Origin: Candidatus Nanopelagicus sp.
GTDB lineage: Bacteria > Actinomycetota > Actinomycetes > Nanopelagicales > Nanopelagicaceae
Direction of reading: 5' to 3'
Length of the DNA: 40,299 nucleotides
NCBI GenBank assembly: GCA_016462445.1
Contig: JAEMTE010000008.1
Coordinates: 1 to 40,299, forward strand
Below the pieces are notes generated by a model. It worked only from the letters and a program-made list of their open reading frames with translations, was not told where the DNA came from and made no database searches. Of this stretch, positions 1 through 8,450 are shown in pieces (within the stretch, counting starts at the first letter, position 1; each line of letters begins with the position of its first letter). Both the position numbers and the translations under genes were made by a program.

Positions 1-408
1 CTTGGCGCTGAAGATGGTGGACGTACTGGCATGGAGCAACTACTTGCTAAGAATCCAAACATCAACCTTGTTTACACCTTGAATGAGCCAGCTGCTGCTG
101 GTGCTTATGCTGCGCTTAAGGCTGCAGGTAAAGAGAAGGGTGTAGTTATCGTCTCTGTTGACGGTGGCCGCGCAGGTGTTGAGAATGTTAAGGCTGGCGT
201 CATTGGTGCTACTTCACAACAGTATCCACTATTGATGGCAGATCTTGGCGTTCAAGCCATTTTCGATCTTATTACAAAGGGAGTAAAGCCAGAGCGTACA
301 GCTGGACTTGATTTCTTTGATACCGGAGTTAAGTTGATTACTGATGACCCACAAGAGGGAGTTCCATCAGAGTCAGTTCAATACGGACTAGATAACGCCT
401 GGGGTTAA
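1..408 (+). CDS. Sugar ABC transporter substrate-binding protein (CUT2, FrcB/RbsB type), 3' part
   Basis: C-terminal 135 residues of a periplasmic-binding-protein fold of the ribose/fructose class; the frame is open to the left edge, so the start lies outside the window. The visible part has the family's [12 protein letters not shown] segment, a [16 protein letters not shown] segment where ribose-type proteins carry an IVGFDG-like strand, and a closing segment that names residues of the last helix. In this family the lipid-anchored or periplasmic protein delivers a monosaccharide to the permease. The next two genes are a matching permease and ATPase, so the three form one importer. A strong stem-loop follows the stop codon before the permease. 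The sugar cannot be told from this fragment; the FrcA-like single-domain ATPase nearby favours a fructose/ribose-like hexose or pentose (inference). Confidence 0.88.
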   Translation, partial: LGAEDGGRTGMEQLLAKNPNINLVYTLNEPAAAGAYAALKAAGKEKGVVIVSVDGGRAGVENVKAGVIGATSQQYPLLMADLGVQAIFDLITKGVKPERTAGLDFFDTGVKLITDDPQEGVPSESVQYGLDNAWG

Positions 409-459
409 AAACTTCAAATCTATTGGTTAATAGCCAGTAGGTAAGGTGTAAAAAGAATT

Positions 460-485
460 AGGGCGGCTGATGATTCAGTCGCCCT
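460..485 (+). terminator. Intercistronic stem-loop between binding protein and permease
   Basis: Arms 460-470 and 475-485 form an 11-bp stem with a 4-nt loop. The only non-Watson-Crick pair is G466-U479, which pairs in the + strand RNA but would be C-A in the opposite RNA, so the hairpin belongs to the + transcript. The trailing sequence has only a weak U-rich stretch (aatcttt). It is either a leaky terminator or a 3' stabiliser that keeps binding-protein mRNA more abundant than permease mRNA. Confidence 0.7.
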
Positions 486-544
486 AATCTTTACAAGTAG
501 TGATAAATTTCTGATCACAGGTAAAAACAATGGAGGGGTTATAA

Positions 545-1570
545 GTGAGTAAATCAAACCTAGTAACCGATGCCGCTGCAGAGTTTAAAGGGCGGGCCAC
601 CAACAAACAGAAGGTACAAGCACTCCTACACAAATACCCTTGGGTTAGCTCAGCTGTAGTACTTGTATTTGCCTTATTTATCTTTAGTTTTGGAAATGAA
701 AACTTTTTAACACCAAATAATCTTTCACTTATTTTGCAACAGACAGCTGTAATTGGGGCAATCGCAGCTGGACAAACTTTGATAATTCTCACCGCCGGCA
801 TTGATCTATCATGTGGTGCAATCGCAATCTTTGCTTCAATGGTTATGGCTAAAACTGCATTTGTTAATGGCTGGCCAGCATGGGCTGCATTTATGCTTGG
901 AATCGCAGTTGGAACTGGAGCTGGTGCGTTTAACGGTTGGTTAATTACTAAGGTAAATCTGCCGCCATTTATCGTAACTTTAGGAACATTTAACGTATTT
1001 TCAGCTTTAACACTTTTCTATGCAACAGGTCGAACTATTATGGATAAAGAATTAGAGCCGTTTTTTCTATATCTAGGTAATCCAATCCCACTGGGTGAAT
1101 TTAAGATTACCTACGGCGTGCTCCTAGTAATAGTGATGTATTTAATTTTAGCCTTCTCACTTCGCTACACCGGCTGGGGACGACATGTCTATGCTGTTGG
1201 TGATGATATTGAGGCAGCTCGATTAGCAGGTATTCAGGTAAAGCGAGTACTAATGAGCGTTTATGTGACTGCAGGTTTTATCTTTGCCGTAACCTCTTGG
1301 GTAATCATCGGACGAGTAGCTGCTGCTAGCCCTAACTCAGGTAGTAATTTAAATCTTGACTCAATTACCGCTGTGGTAATTGGTGGCACGAGCCTCTTTG
1401 GCGGGCGCGGTGCGATCTTTGGTTCACTAATCGGAGCGGTTATCGTAGGTGTATTCCGTAATGGTCTTACGCTGGCTGGTGTGGATCTTTACTACCAAAC
1501 CTTCGCAGTGGGAGTTTTAATTATTGCCGCAGTCTCAATTGATCAGTGGATTAGGAAGGCGGGAGTATGA
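545..1570 (+). CDS. Sugar ABC transporter permease (CUT2, FrcC/RbsC type)
   Basis: Inner-membrane permease of 341 residues, the usual length for the RbsC/FrcC family, with about eight to ten hydrophobic spans. Visible family signatures are GQTLIILTAGIDLSCGA near residues 78-94, a PPFIVTLGT segment near 140-148, GDDIEAARLAGI near 219-230 (cytoplasmic loop contacting the ATPase), and VVIGGTSLFGGRG near 278-290. A GTG start is chosen because a strong ribosome binding site (ggagggg, 532-538) lies 6 nt upstream. A hydrophilic N-terminal tail of about 30 residues precedes the first membrane span. It overlaps the ATPase gene by ATGA, so the two are translationally coupled. Substrate unknown, shared with the upstream binding protein. 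Confidence 0.93.
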   Translation: MSKSNLVTDAAAEFKGRATNKQKVQALLHKYPWVSSAVVLVFALFIFSFGNENFLTPNNLSLILQQTAVIGAIAAGQTLIILTAGIDLSCGAIAIFASMVMAKTAFVNGWPAWAAFMLGIAVGTGAGAFNGWLITKVNLPPFIVTLGTFNVFSALTLFYATGRTIMDKELEPFFLYLGNPIPLGEFKITYGVLLVIVMYLILAFSLRYTGWGRHVYAVGDDIEAARLAGIQVKRVLMSVYVTAGFIFAVTSWVIIGRVAAASPNSGSNLNLDSITAVVIGGTSLFGGRGAIFGSLIGAVIVGVFRNGLTLAGVDLYYQTFAVGVLIIAAVSIDQWIRKAGV

Positions 1571-2367
1571 GTAACTCAGTTGCGCCAGTACTAGAGGCTA
1601 AAAATTTAGTAAAGACCTACGGACGTGTTGTTGCCATTGATGGCGCAGATTTACAACTTTTCCCAGGAGAGATACTTGCAGTTGTTGGTGATAACGGTGC
1701 TGGTAAATCGACGATGATTAAATGTTTATCAGGAGCTGAGACTCCAGATGGTGGAGTTATGGAGTTAGATGGCAAGCCAATTACCTTCCGTCGCCAGAAA
1801 GATAGTCGTGATGCAGGTATTGAAACTGTCTATCAAACTTTGGCGGTCTCTCCTGCCTTAGATATTGCTGCCAATCTATATCTTGGTCGTGAGATTCGTA
1901 AGAAGGGTCCACTCGGAAGTATTTTTAGAATGCTAGATAACTCTGGTATGAAAAAAAGTGCTAAGGAGCATATAACCTCATTAGGCATTGGAACTATCCA
2001 AAATATGAGCCAAGCAGTTGAAACTTTATCTGGTGGTCAACGCCAAGCGGTTTCAGTTGCAAGAGCTGCTGCATTTGGGCAGAAAGTGATTATTATGGAT
2101 GAGCCAACTGCCGCACTTGGTGTTCGTGAGTCTGGGCAGGTACTTAAGTTAATTCAAAGTCTGCGAGAGAGAGGCTTAGCTGTTATTTTAATTAGCCACA
2201 ATATGCCGCAGGTTTTTGAGGTTGCAGATCGCATTCACATTCAACGCCTTGGTAAGCGAATTGCTGTAGTAACTCCTAAGAGCCACACTATGAATGAGGT
2301 TGTAGCGGTTATGACTGGTGCATTAACTTTGGAAGAAAAAGATCAAACTTTAGGACCAATTCGCTAA
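1567..2367 (+). CDS. Sugar ABC transporter ATP-binding protein, single domain (FrcA type)
   Basis: ATPase of 266 residues that powers the importer encoded by the two preceding genes. Walker A is at residues 41-49 (GDNGAGKST), the signature LSGGQRQ at 154-160, Walker B VIIMDEP at 174-180 and a switch histidine in ILISHNM near 210. Most CUT2 systems use a fused two-domain ATPase of about 500 residues; a single domain of about 260 is the mark of the FrcA (fructose) branch. The start ATG overlaps the permease stop. The stop codon shares the tetranucleotide 2364-2367 with the stop of the convergent AroE-like gene. Confidence 0.93.
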   Translation: MSNSVAPVLEAKNLVKTYGRVVAIDGADLQLFPGEILAVVGDNGAGKSTMIKCLSGAETPDGGVMELDGKPITFRRQKDSRDAGIETVYQTLAVSPALDIAANLYLGREIRKKGPLGSIFRMLDNSGMKKSAKEHITSLGIGTIQNMSQAVETLSGGQRQAVSVARAAAFGQKVIIMDEPTAALGVRESGQVLKLIQSLRERGLAVILISHNMPQVFEVADRIHIQRLGKRIAVVTPKSHTMNEVVAVMTGALTLEEKDQTLGPIR

Positions 2368-3203
2368 AGAACCTCTAAGAGTCTCTTTCGCATTACTACC
2401 GGATCAACAACTTCCCCAGTCCAGTACTTAATCCCTAGTACCGCCTGATTTATCACCATTCCTAATCCATCTACGATTTTACAACCTTTAGATTGAGCAT
2501 CTTTTAATAAGTTTGTCATAGGTGGATTAACTATTACATCTGCTACTACTACCTCTGCCCTGATTGAATTGATATCTATATTAATTCGAGCATCAATATC
2601 AGGGGCCATTCCTATTGAGGTGGCATTTACTAAAATATCTATATCACTAGGTACTTCATACTTGCTATCCCAAAGTTTAAATTCAGCCTTGGATTTGGTT
2701 TTACTATTTAGCAAATCAACCAAACTCTCACCACGTTTTTGATCACGATTTACAATTGTAATTCTACTAACATTCTCAAGTGCTAGCTCTACTGCAATTG
2801 CCCTAGCAGCTCCCCCTGCTCCAAGTAGTGCAACATTTTTACCGCTAGGAGAAACTACAGCTTTAAGAGATTGCAAAAAACCCTTGCCATCGGTGTTCTC
2901 ACCAATATATTTACCATCTCGCAGAACTACACAATTGACTGCGCCCATTAATGCAGCAGATTCACCAAGACCATCTAAATACTGTATTACCTCTACCTTA
3001 TGTGGCAGTGAACAATTAAAACCAACCCAATTCATTGCCCTAGCACCCATAACTGCAGCCGCTAAATCCTTAGGTAGTACTTCACAATTTAGATATCTAA
3101 AATCAAGTCCATGATGTTTATATGCTGCCTCAACCATAGCAACAGTTGGATTGCCTGCTGATGGAGTTGAAAAACTGCCGGTTATTTTACTTAAAAAATT
3201 CAT
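2364..3203 (-). CDS. Shikimate/quinate dehydrogenase-like oxidoreductase (AroE family)
   Basis: Protein of 279 residues with the two-domain AroE layout: substrate domain first, then a Rossmann domain with GAGGAAR at 128-134 and NATSIGM near 193-199. The catalytic pair is kept: Lys69 in SLPHK and Asp105 in NTDGKGF. The N-terminal substrate motif, normally SxSPxxHN in shikimate dehydrogenases, is replaced by a stretch reading STPSAGNPT (12-20), and the usual NVTxPxK is NCSLPHK. So it is a clear family member whose substrate may not be shikimate. It sits alone between sugar genes and away from other aroma genes. An accessory quinate/shikimate enzyme or a sugar-acid-related oxidoreductase are both possible. 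Confidence 0.82.
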   Translation of the reverse strand: MNFLSKITGSFSTPSAGNPTVAMVEAAYKHHGLDFRYLNCEVLPKDLAAAVMGARAMNWVGFNCSLPHKVEVIQYLDGLGESAALMGAVNCVVLRDGKYIGENTDGKGFLQSLKAVVSPSGKNVALLGAGGAARAIAVELALENVSRITIVNRDQKRGESLVDLLNSKTKSKAEFKLWDSKYEVPSDIDILVNATSIGMAPDIDARINIDINSIRAEVVVADVIVNPPMTNLLKDAQSKGCKIVDGLGMVINQAVLGIKYWTGEVVDPVVMRKRLLEVL

Positions 3204-3263
3204 TTAGCAATCATAGGCAAAATAAGGAAGTAATGGAAGTAGTTAACTGGGATTAGAAAGAGA

Positions 3264-3293
3264 TTGGCAACTGACTTTATTTCTGCTTAGATT
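3264..3293 (+). promoter_or_regulatory. Candidate promoter for the GMC oxidoreductase gene
   Basis: A -35-like TTGGCA (3264-3269) and a -10-like TAGATT (3288-3293, TANNNT type) are separated by 18 nt. A ribosome binding site aaggag (3308-3313) follows, 7 nt before the ATG at 3321. By pattern only. Confidence 0.45.
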
Positions 3294-3320
3294 GCATCAG
3301 TATTACTAAGGAGTTAATGG

Positions 3321-4835
3321 ATGAGTAGCCCAGATCTATATGCTGATGTAGTAATAGTTGGCTCTGGTATGGGTGGTGGCACTACCGCTTACGCACTTGC
3401 TAAAAAAGGGGTTAGCGTTTTAGTTTTAGAACGAGGTGATCGACTGCCAAATGAAAAGGAAAATTGGGGCCCTAAAGAGATATTTGTTGATAAACGTTAT
3501 AAATCAAAAGAGGTTTGGGTAGATGGCAGGGGTAAGGATTTTGCCCCAGGTGTGCATTTTTATGTTGGCGGAAATACCAAACTATATGGAGCAGCCCTAC
3601 CTCGAATGCGGGAGAAAGATTTTGAAGAGCTAAAACATTTAGAGGGAGTGTCCTCTGCTTGGCCATTTACATATTGGGATATTGAACCTTTTTATGTTGA
3701 GGCAGAAAAAATGTATAAGGTACATAGCAACTCTGGTGAGGATCCAACTGAACCTGGCCGAAGTGAACCTTTTCCTTATCCAGCACTGCCCCATGAACCA
3801 TATATAGCTGCGCTAGCAGATCGACTTAGAAAATCTGGAGTAACACCACACTCAAACTCAATGGGTATTGATTTTGGTGATGATGGTAAATGTATTAGAT
3901 GTAAGACATGTGATGGCTTTGTTTGCCGAGTAGGTGCCAAAAGTGATGCTGAGATAAATGCAATAAATCCGGCTTTACTAACTGGAAAGGTTAAATTACA
4001 GACCTTAGCTGAGGTTATTCGAATTGAATTAACAGATGATGGTAGATCTGTTGAATACTTAGTAGTTAAGGGTTCATCTGGTGAGTACAAGGTTCGAGGA
4101 AAGAAATTTGTACTCTCATGTGGTGCGGTATTAACTGCAGCGCTACTACTTAGATCTAAGTCGGCTAAGGCGCCAAATGGTGTAGCTAACTCCTCAGATT
4201 TAGTAGGACGTAATTTTATGATGCATATTAATACTCATATTGCCGCCTTTGATTACAAGCGTAAGAATGATGTTATTTTTCAAAAAACACTCTCATTTGC
4301 AGATTGGTACTTTGATGGTGGAAAGGGTTATCCACTTGGAATTGTGCAACTAATAGGTAAGGTCCAAGGCATAATGATGAAGAGCTACGCCACAAAGGTT
4401 CCATTAGCAATTCTAAATTACATCGCAGATCGAAGCGTGGAATTTCTAGTTATGACTGAGGATCTTGCAAGTAGGGATAATCGAGTAATAATTGATGATC
4501 GCAATCGTATTCATCTAGTACGTAAGCCAGTTGGTATGAGTACTCACAAGAAGCTTATGAAAAGAACATTAAAAGTTTTGCGAAAATCTGGGTATCAAGC
4601 GATCTTCAAACAGCCTTTTGATATCTCAATGAATGCACATCAGTGCGGCACAGCTGTGGCTGGTAGTGATCCAAAGAAATCTGTTGTTGATCAGTACTGC
4701 AAAACTTATGATGTAGATAATCTTTATTTAATTGACAGTAGCTTTTTTCCCTCCTCCGGAGCGGTAAATCCAGCATTAACAATTGCTGCCCAGGCACTAC
4801 GAGTTGTTGCTAAATCTGATTTATCTAATGTTTAA
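3321..4835 (+). CDS. GMC-family FAD-dependent oxidoreductase
   Basis: Flavoprotein of 504 residues. The N-terminal FAD-binding Rossmann motif is GSGMGGG (14-20) with the acidic ribose ligand Glu38. The GMC C-terminal domain ends in a segment like SSGAVNPALTIAAQALR, and the active-site pair is His440 (NAHQCGT) and Asn483. GMC enzymes oxidise primary or secondary alcohols of sugars, sterols or small alcohols and pass electrons to oxygen or a carrier. A cysteine cluster at residues 191, 194, 197 and 202 is typical of one bacterial subgroup of these proteins. There is no signal peptide or Tat motif, so it is probably cytoplasmic. A good SD lies upstream. Substrate unknown; the sugar-rich surroundings favour a sugar or polyol. 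Confidence 0.87.
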   Translation: MSSPDLYADVVIVGSGMGGGTTAYALAKKGVSVLVLERGDRLPNEKENWGPKEIFVDKRYKSKEVWVDGRGKDFAPGVHFYVGGNTKLYGAALPRMREKDFEELKHLEGVSSAWPFTYWDIEPFYVEAEKMYKVHSNSGEDPTEPGRSEPFPYPALPHEPYIAALADRLRKSGVTPHSNSMGIDFGDDGKCIRCKTCDGFVCRVGAKSDAEINAINPALLTGKVKLQTLAEVIRIELTDDGRSVEYLVVKGSSGEYKVRGKKFVLSCGAVLTAALLLRSKSAKAPNGVANSSDLVGRNFMMHINTHIAAFDYKRKNDVIFQKTLSFADWYFDGGKGYPLGIVQLIGKVQGIMMKSYATKVPLAILNYIADRSVEFLVMTEDLASRDNRVIIDDRNRIHLVRKPVGMSTHKKLMKRTLKVLRKSGYQAIFKQPFDISMNAHQCGTAVAGSDPKKSVVDQYCKTYDVDNLYLIDSSFFPSSGAVNPALTIAAQALRVVAKSDLSNV

Positions 4836-4852
4836 TTAAGATAGATTAATAA

Positions 4853-5698
4853 TTGATTACAAAATTAGATGGCGGCCTGTCAACTGCTCTTGAAAATAAT
4901 GGGAACAAGTTAACAACCTCCTTATGGACTGGGGAGTTAATACTTGTAAACCCTAGTGAAATTACAAAAGCGCATCTAGATTTTATTAATGCTGGCGCAG
5001 ATATAATTATTACCTCCTCCTATCAGATCTCCTATTTAGGTTGCAGTAAGCGAGGTTGGAGTGAGAGTAAAACTGATCAAGCACTTAGAGGCTCTACTCA
5101 ATTAGCAAAGGATGCAGTATTAAAATCTGGTAAGAGTGTGAAGGTTGCATCCTCTATTGGTCCATATGGCGCAGCCTTAGCAGATGGCTCTGAATACAAA
5201 GGTAATTACGGTGTTACAAAATCTGCATTAAAAGATTTTCACGCCAGACGTCTTGAAGTATTAATTTCAACCTCACCTGACCTACTAGCACTAGAGACTA
5301 TGCCAGATACCTTTGAGGTTGAGCTCTTATTAGAGTTACTTAGTGATTGCCCAATTCCTTACTGGGTTTCCTACTCTTGCAAAGCTGGTAATCAGACAAA
5401 TGCTGGTCAAAGTTTTACAGAGGCAGTATCCCTTGCAAAAGATGCAATGGCGGTTGGTATTAACTGCACCGCCCCTGAACTAATTACTGATTTATTGCTA
5501 TCTGCTGAAGGTGTTAAGCCATTTGTGGTCTATCCAAACTCAGGCCGGAGTTGGAATGCAAAGACAAAAGAGTGGGAGGGTAGCTCAGAGGCTGGCTTTG
5601 ATGAGTTGTTAATTAAGAGTTGGATATCAGCTGGTGCACAAATCATTGGTGGTTGCTGCGGAATTGGCGCAGATGAAATTTTAAACTTAAAGCTTTAA
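4853..5698 (+). CDS. mmuM: Homocysteine S-methyltransferase (MmuM type)
   Basis: Protein of 281 residues resembling E. coli MmuM along its length. MmuM transfers a methyl group from S-methylmethionine (or SAM) to homocysteine, giving methionine. The three zinc ligands are present: Cys205 in GINC and Cys268/Cys269 in GGCCG. Other matching stretches are SVGPYGA-like SIGPYGAALADGSEY and VVYPNSG. The start is TTG, with little SD sequence; it lies 17 nt after the GMC gene, so the two probably share a transcript. An alternative start a few codons away cannot be excluded. The link with the GMC oxidoreductase is not obvious. Confidence 0.9.
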   Translation: MITKLDGGLSTALENNGNKLTTSLWTGELILVNPSEITKAHLDFINAGADIIITSSYQISYLGCSKRGWSESKTDQALRGSTQLAKDAVLKSGKSVKVASSIGPYGAALADGSEYKGNYGVTKSALKDFHARRLEVLISTSPDLLALETMPDTFEVELLLELLSDCPIPYWVSYSCKAGNQTNAGQSFTEAVSLAKDAMAVGINCTAPELITDLLLSAEGVKPFVVYPNSGRSWNAKTKEWEGSSEAGFDELLIKSWISAGAQIIGGCCGIGADEILNLKL

Positions 5699-5714
5699 TA
5701 GCTTTTAATTATGA

Positions 5715-6938
5715 CTAATTACTGCGAATTTTTGCGCCAGCCTCTTGAATCTCAGATATATTTCTTGAACCAGTAAGCGCCATCGTGTTGATGAAATCAC
5801 GCTTCATTATTTCAATAACTTTTTCAACACCCCTCTGCCCACCTGCCATAATTCCATAGAGATAAGCGCGACCAATAAATACTGCTTTAGCACCAAGAGC
5901 AATAGCTGCATATGCATCTTGGCCAGACATAATTCCGCCATCAATATAAACATCAACCTTATCGCCAACTGCTGCAACCACATCGGGCAATATCTCAAGT
6001 GGTACTGGGCCTCGATCTAACTGCCGCCCACCATGATTTGAAAGAATTATTCCGCTAACTCCCATCTGAGCAAGTTTCTTAGCATCATCAACATTTTGGA
6101 TTCCCTTAACAATTATTGGACCGTTCCAGACTGATTGCAACCAAGTAACATCATCAAATGAGGTTGCTGGATCAAATATCACAGCTGCAAGTTCAACTAA
6201 TGACTTACTCCAGCCGCGAAATGCAGCAAACTCTAGTTTTTTAGTAGTGAAAAGATTTAACCACCAGATTGGTTTTCGAGCAATTGCTAAAACTGTGCTT
6301 AATCTGATTCTAGGTGGAATAGTTAAGCCATTTTTAATATCACGAACTCTTATGCCACTTACAGGTGTATCAACCGTTAAAATTAGCGCTTCAAAACCAT
6401 TTTCTTTTGCCTGCTTAATTACAGACAAACTATCCTCGCGATTTTGCATAACATATAGTTGAAACCAGCGCCGAGCTCCTGGTACCGCCTGTGCTAACTC
6501 ACTAGGTGAGGTGGTTCCCATAGTTGAGAGTGAGTAGATTAAATTATTATTCTCAGCAACCGCGGCTACCGCTGGCTCACCAACATGGTGCATAAAGCGG
6601 GTATAGCCGGTAGGTGAAAATAATATGGGCAGATCAACTTTTTTTCCATAGATTATTGTTGATGGATCTATTTTAGAAACATCCCTAAGAGTGTGGGCGG
6701 TGAACTCTGCGCGACTAAATACATCTTTGGACCTTTGATAACTGACCTCATCAAGTGCGGAGCCTTCAACATAATCATAAACAACCTTAGGAACCTTCTT
6801 TTTTGCAATAGCTGCTAAATCTTCAATAGTTAATGCCTTTGCAACCTTAGCTCGATTACGAAATATTGTTGGCAGCTTCCAATCAATTAATGATATGAAG
6901 TGGGGTATATCAGGAAATTGACGTTTTGATTTAATCAT
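5715..6938 (-). CDS. lldD: FMN-dependent alpha-hydroxy-acid dehydrogenase, L-lactate dehydrogenase type
   Basis: Protein of 407 residues with a TIM-barrel FMN fold. Expected catalytic residues are visible: Tyr162 (FQLYV), Asp190 (TVDTP), Lys278, and His302 and Arg305 in SNHGGRQLD. A DGGIMSGQDA phosphate-binding loop and a GRAYLYG segment follow. The family oxidises L-lactate or other L-2-hydroxy acids to 2-keto acids using FMN. It starts 6 nt after the ABC ATPase and is the last gene of that operon. L-lactate is an end product of oxidative L-fucose breakdown, whose enzymes are also in the window, so L-lactate is the favoured substrate (inference). Glycolate or mandelate oxidase, or the mycofactocin enzyme MftD, are other members of the family. 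Confidence 0.85.
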   Translation of the reverse strand: MIKSKRQFPDIPHFISLIDWKLPTIFRNRAKVAKALTIEDLAAIAKKKVPKVVYDYVEGSALDEVSYQRSKDVFSRAEFTAHTLRDVSKIDPSTIIYGKKVDLPILFSPTGYTRFMHHVGEPAVAAVAENNNLIYSLSTMGTTSPSELAQAVPGARRWFQLYVMQNREDSLSVIKQAKENGFEALILTVDTPVSGIRVRDIKNGLTIPPRIRLSTVLAIARKPIWWLNLFTTKKLEFAAFRGWSKSLVELAAVIFDPATSFDDVTWLQSVWNGPIIVKGIQNVDDAKKLAQMGVSGIILSNHGGRQLDRGPVPLEILPDVVAAVGDKVDVYIDGGIMSGQDAYAAIALGAKAVFIGRAYLYGIMAGGQRGVEKVIEIMKRDFINTMALTGSRNISEIQEAGAKIRSN

Positions 6939-6944
6939 TTGTTA

Positions 6945-8450
6945 TTAACTTGCTTGGATACTATTCATAATTGATCTAGACATACTCTGATAATCCTTAC
7001 TATTATCAAGATCACCAACAAACTCATATCGACGCATTACAAGGATTCGATCTGCTACTGCAACCATCTCGGCTAGATCACTAGAGATTAATATGATGGA
7101 TAAGCCCTCATTGGCAAGTTCGGTTATAAGTTCATGAAATGATGCTTTAGTTCTAACATCAACTCCCACTGTTGGCTCATCAATTATTAAAATCTTAGTT
7201 TCAGCAGCCAGCCATTTAGAGACACTTACCTTCTGTTGATTTCCGCCAGATAAAGTCAATGCAAGTTGATTATTATCAACTACCTTAATGCCAAGGCGAT
7301 CCACATACTTAGTAGCAATATCATCTTCTTTTTTTGGATTAATTACGCTAAGTCTTTGTAATATCTTTGCCAGAATTGTTACTGAAATATTCTTGCGCAC
7401 TGGAAAATCAAGGAACAAACCCTCTTCTTTGCGATTCTCAGTTACATATCCAATTCGGTACTTATGAAGTGCCTCAGTAAAGTTCCTAATTTTAACCACA
7501 CTGCCATTTACTAAAATCTCTCCACCAGTTATTGCGTGCAAGCCAAGAATACTTCGGGCTAGCTCACTGCGTCCTGCTCCAACTAAGCCATACATACCTA
7601 ATACCTCACCTGGATAAAGTGAGAGTGAAATATTGCGATGACCAAGGGAGGTTTGAAGATTTTTTAACTCAATTACTGGTGTGGCATTGCGATCTACTCT
7701 TCGAGTTTCTGCCTTACGCTCAGCAAGATGGCGGCCAACCATTAAGTCCACAATCTCACCCTGCTTGTAATCAGCAAGTGGCATTGATTCAAGGACACTA
7801 ACACCATCTCTAAGAACTGTTACCGTGTCACAAATTTCATATACCTCTTCAAGCTTATGGCTAACAAATAAAATCGCATTACCTTGACTCTTAAGTCTTT
7901 TGATTACATCAAATAGTTTGCTTGTTTCACTGCCAGTAATTGAGGCGGTTGGTTCATCTAGTAAAATAATTTTTGCATTAGTCACCAATGCCTTGGCAAT
8001 TTCAACTAGCTGCATCTGTGCAACTGATAAATTTTTAACCCGCTCAGTTAGATCAATCTCAAAACCAAGAGTCTCAAGTGCTTGCTTTGCTAGCCGAGTC
8101 CGCTCTTTACGATCAATTATTCCCAATTTAAGTGGTGGATTATGCAAGGTAATATTTTCTTCAACTGAAAACTCGGGAATTAAATTTCGCTCCTGGTGAA
8201 CCACTGCAATACCAGAATGGGTTGACTCAATTGGATTATGAAAGCTTTTCTCTACGCCTTCAACCTTAAGCGAGCCAGAATCTGCTAAATATACTCCGGT
8301 AATAATCTTAATCAATGTTGATTTACCAGCACCATTTTCGCCAAGCAGTGCGTGTACTGTGCCACTAGTTAAATTTAAATTAACCTCATTAAGTGCCTGC
8401 ACGCCCGGAAAGGCTTTTGATACTTTGCTAATTAAAAGTTGGTTACTCAT
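6945..8450 (-). CDS. Sugar ABC transporter ATP-binding protein, two ATPase domains (RbsA/MglA type)
   Basis: Fused double ATPase of 501 residues, the standard CUT2 size. The first domain has Walker A GENGAGKS (37-44), a family-typical degenerate signature LSVAQMQ and Walker B IILLDEPTAS. The second domain has the degenerate Walker A GLVGAGRSE (about 287-295) and a full LSGGNQQK signature with ILIIDEPTVG. It drives sugar uptake through the two permeases encoded just upstream, overlapping the nearer one by ATGA. The operon runs: binding protein, enolase-family dehydratase, permease, permease, this ATPase, lactate-type dehydrogenase. Confidence 0.95.
   Translation of the reverse strand: MSNQLLISKVSKAFPGVQALNEVNLNLTSGTVHALLGENGAGKSTLIKIITGVYLADSGSLKVEGVEKSFHNPIESTHSGIAVVHQERNLIPEFSVEENITLHNPPLKLGIIDRKERTRLAKQALETLGFEIDLTERVKNLSVAQMQLVEIAKALVTNAKIILLDEPTASITGSETSKLFDVIKRLKSQGNAILFVSHKLEEVYEICDTVTVLRDGVSVLESMPLADYKQGEIVDLMVGRHLAERKAETRRVDRNATPVIELKNLQTSLGHRNISLSLYPGEVLGMYGLVGAGRSELARSILGLHAITGGEILVNGSVVKIRNFTEALHKYRIGYVTENRKEEGLFLDFPVRKNISVTILAKILQRLSVINPKKEDDIATKYVDRLGIKVVDNNQLALTLSGGNQQKVSVSKWLAAETKILIIDEPTVGVDVRTKASFHELITELANEGLSIILISSDLAEMVAVADRILVMRRYEFVGDLDNSKDYQSMSRSIMNSIQAS

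Noticed and set aside
484-801. 105-codon minus-strand open frame near the first hairpin
   Set aside because: Antisense to the permease gene; no SD or family resemblance.
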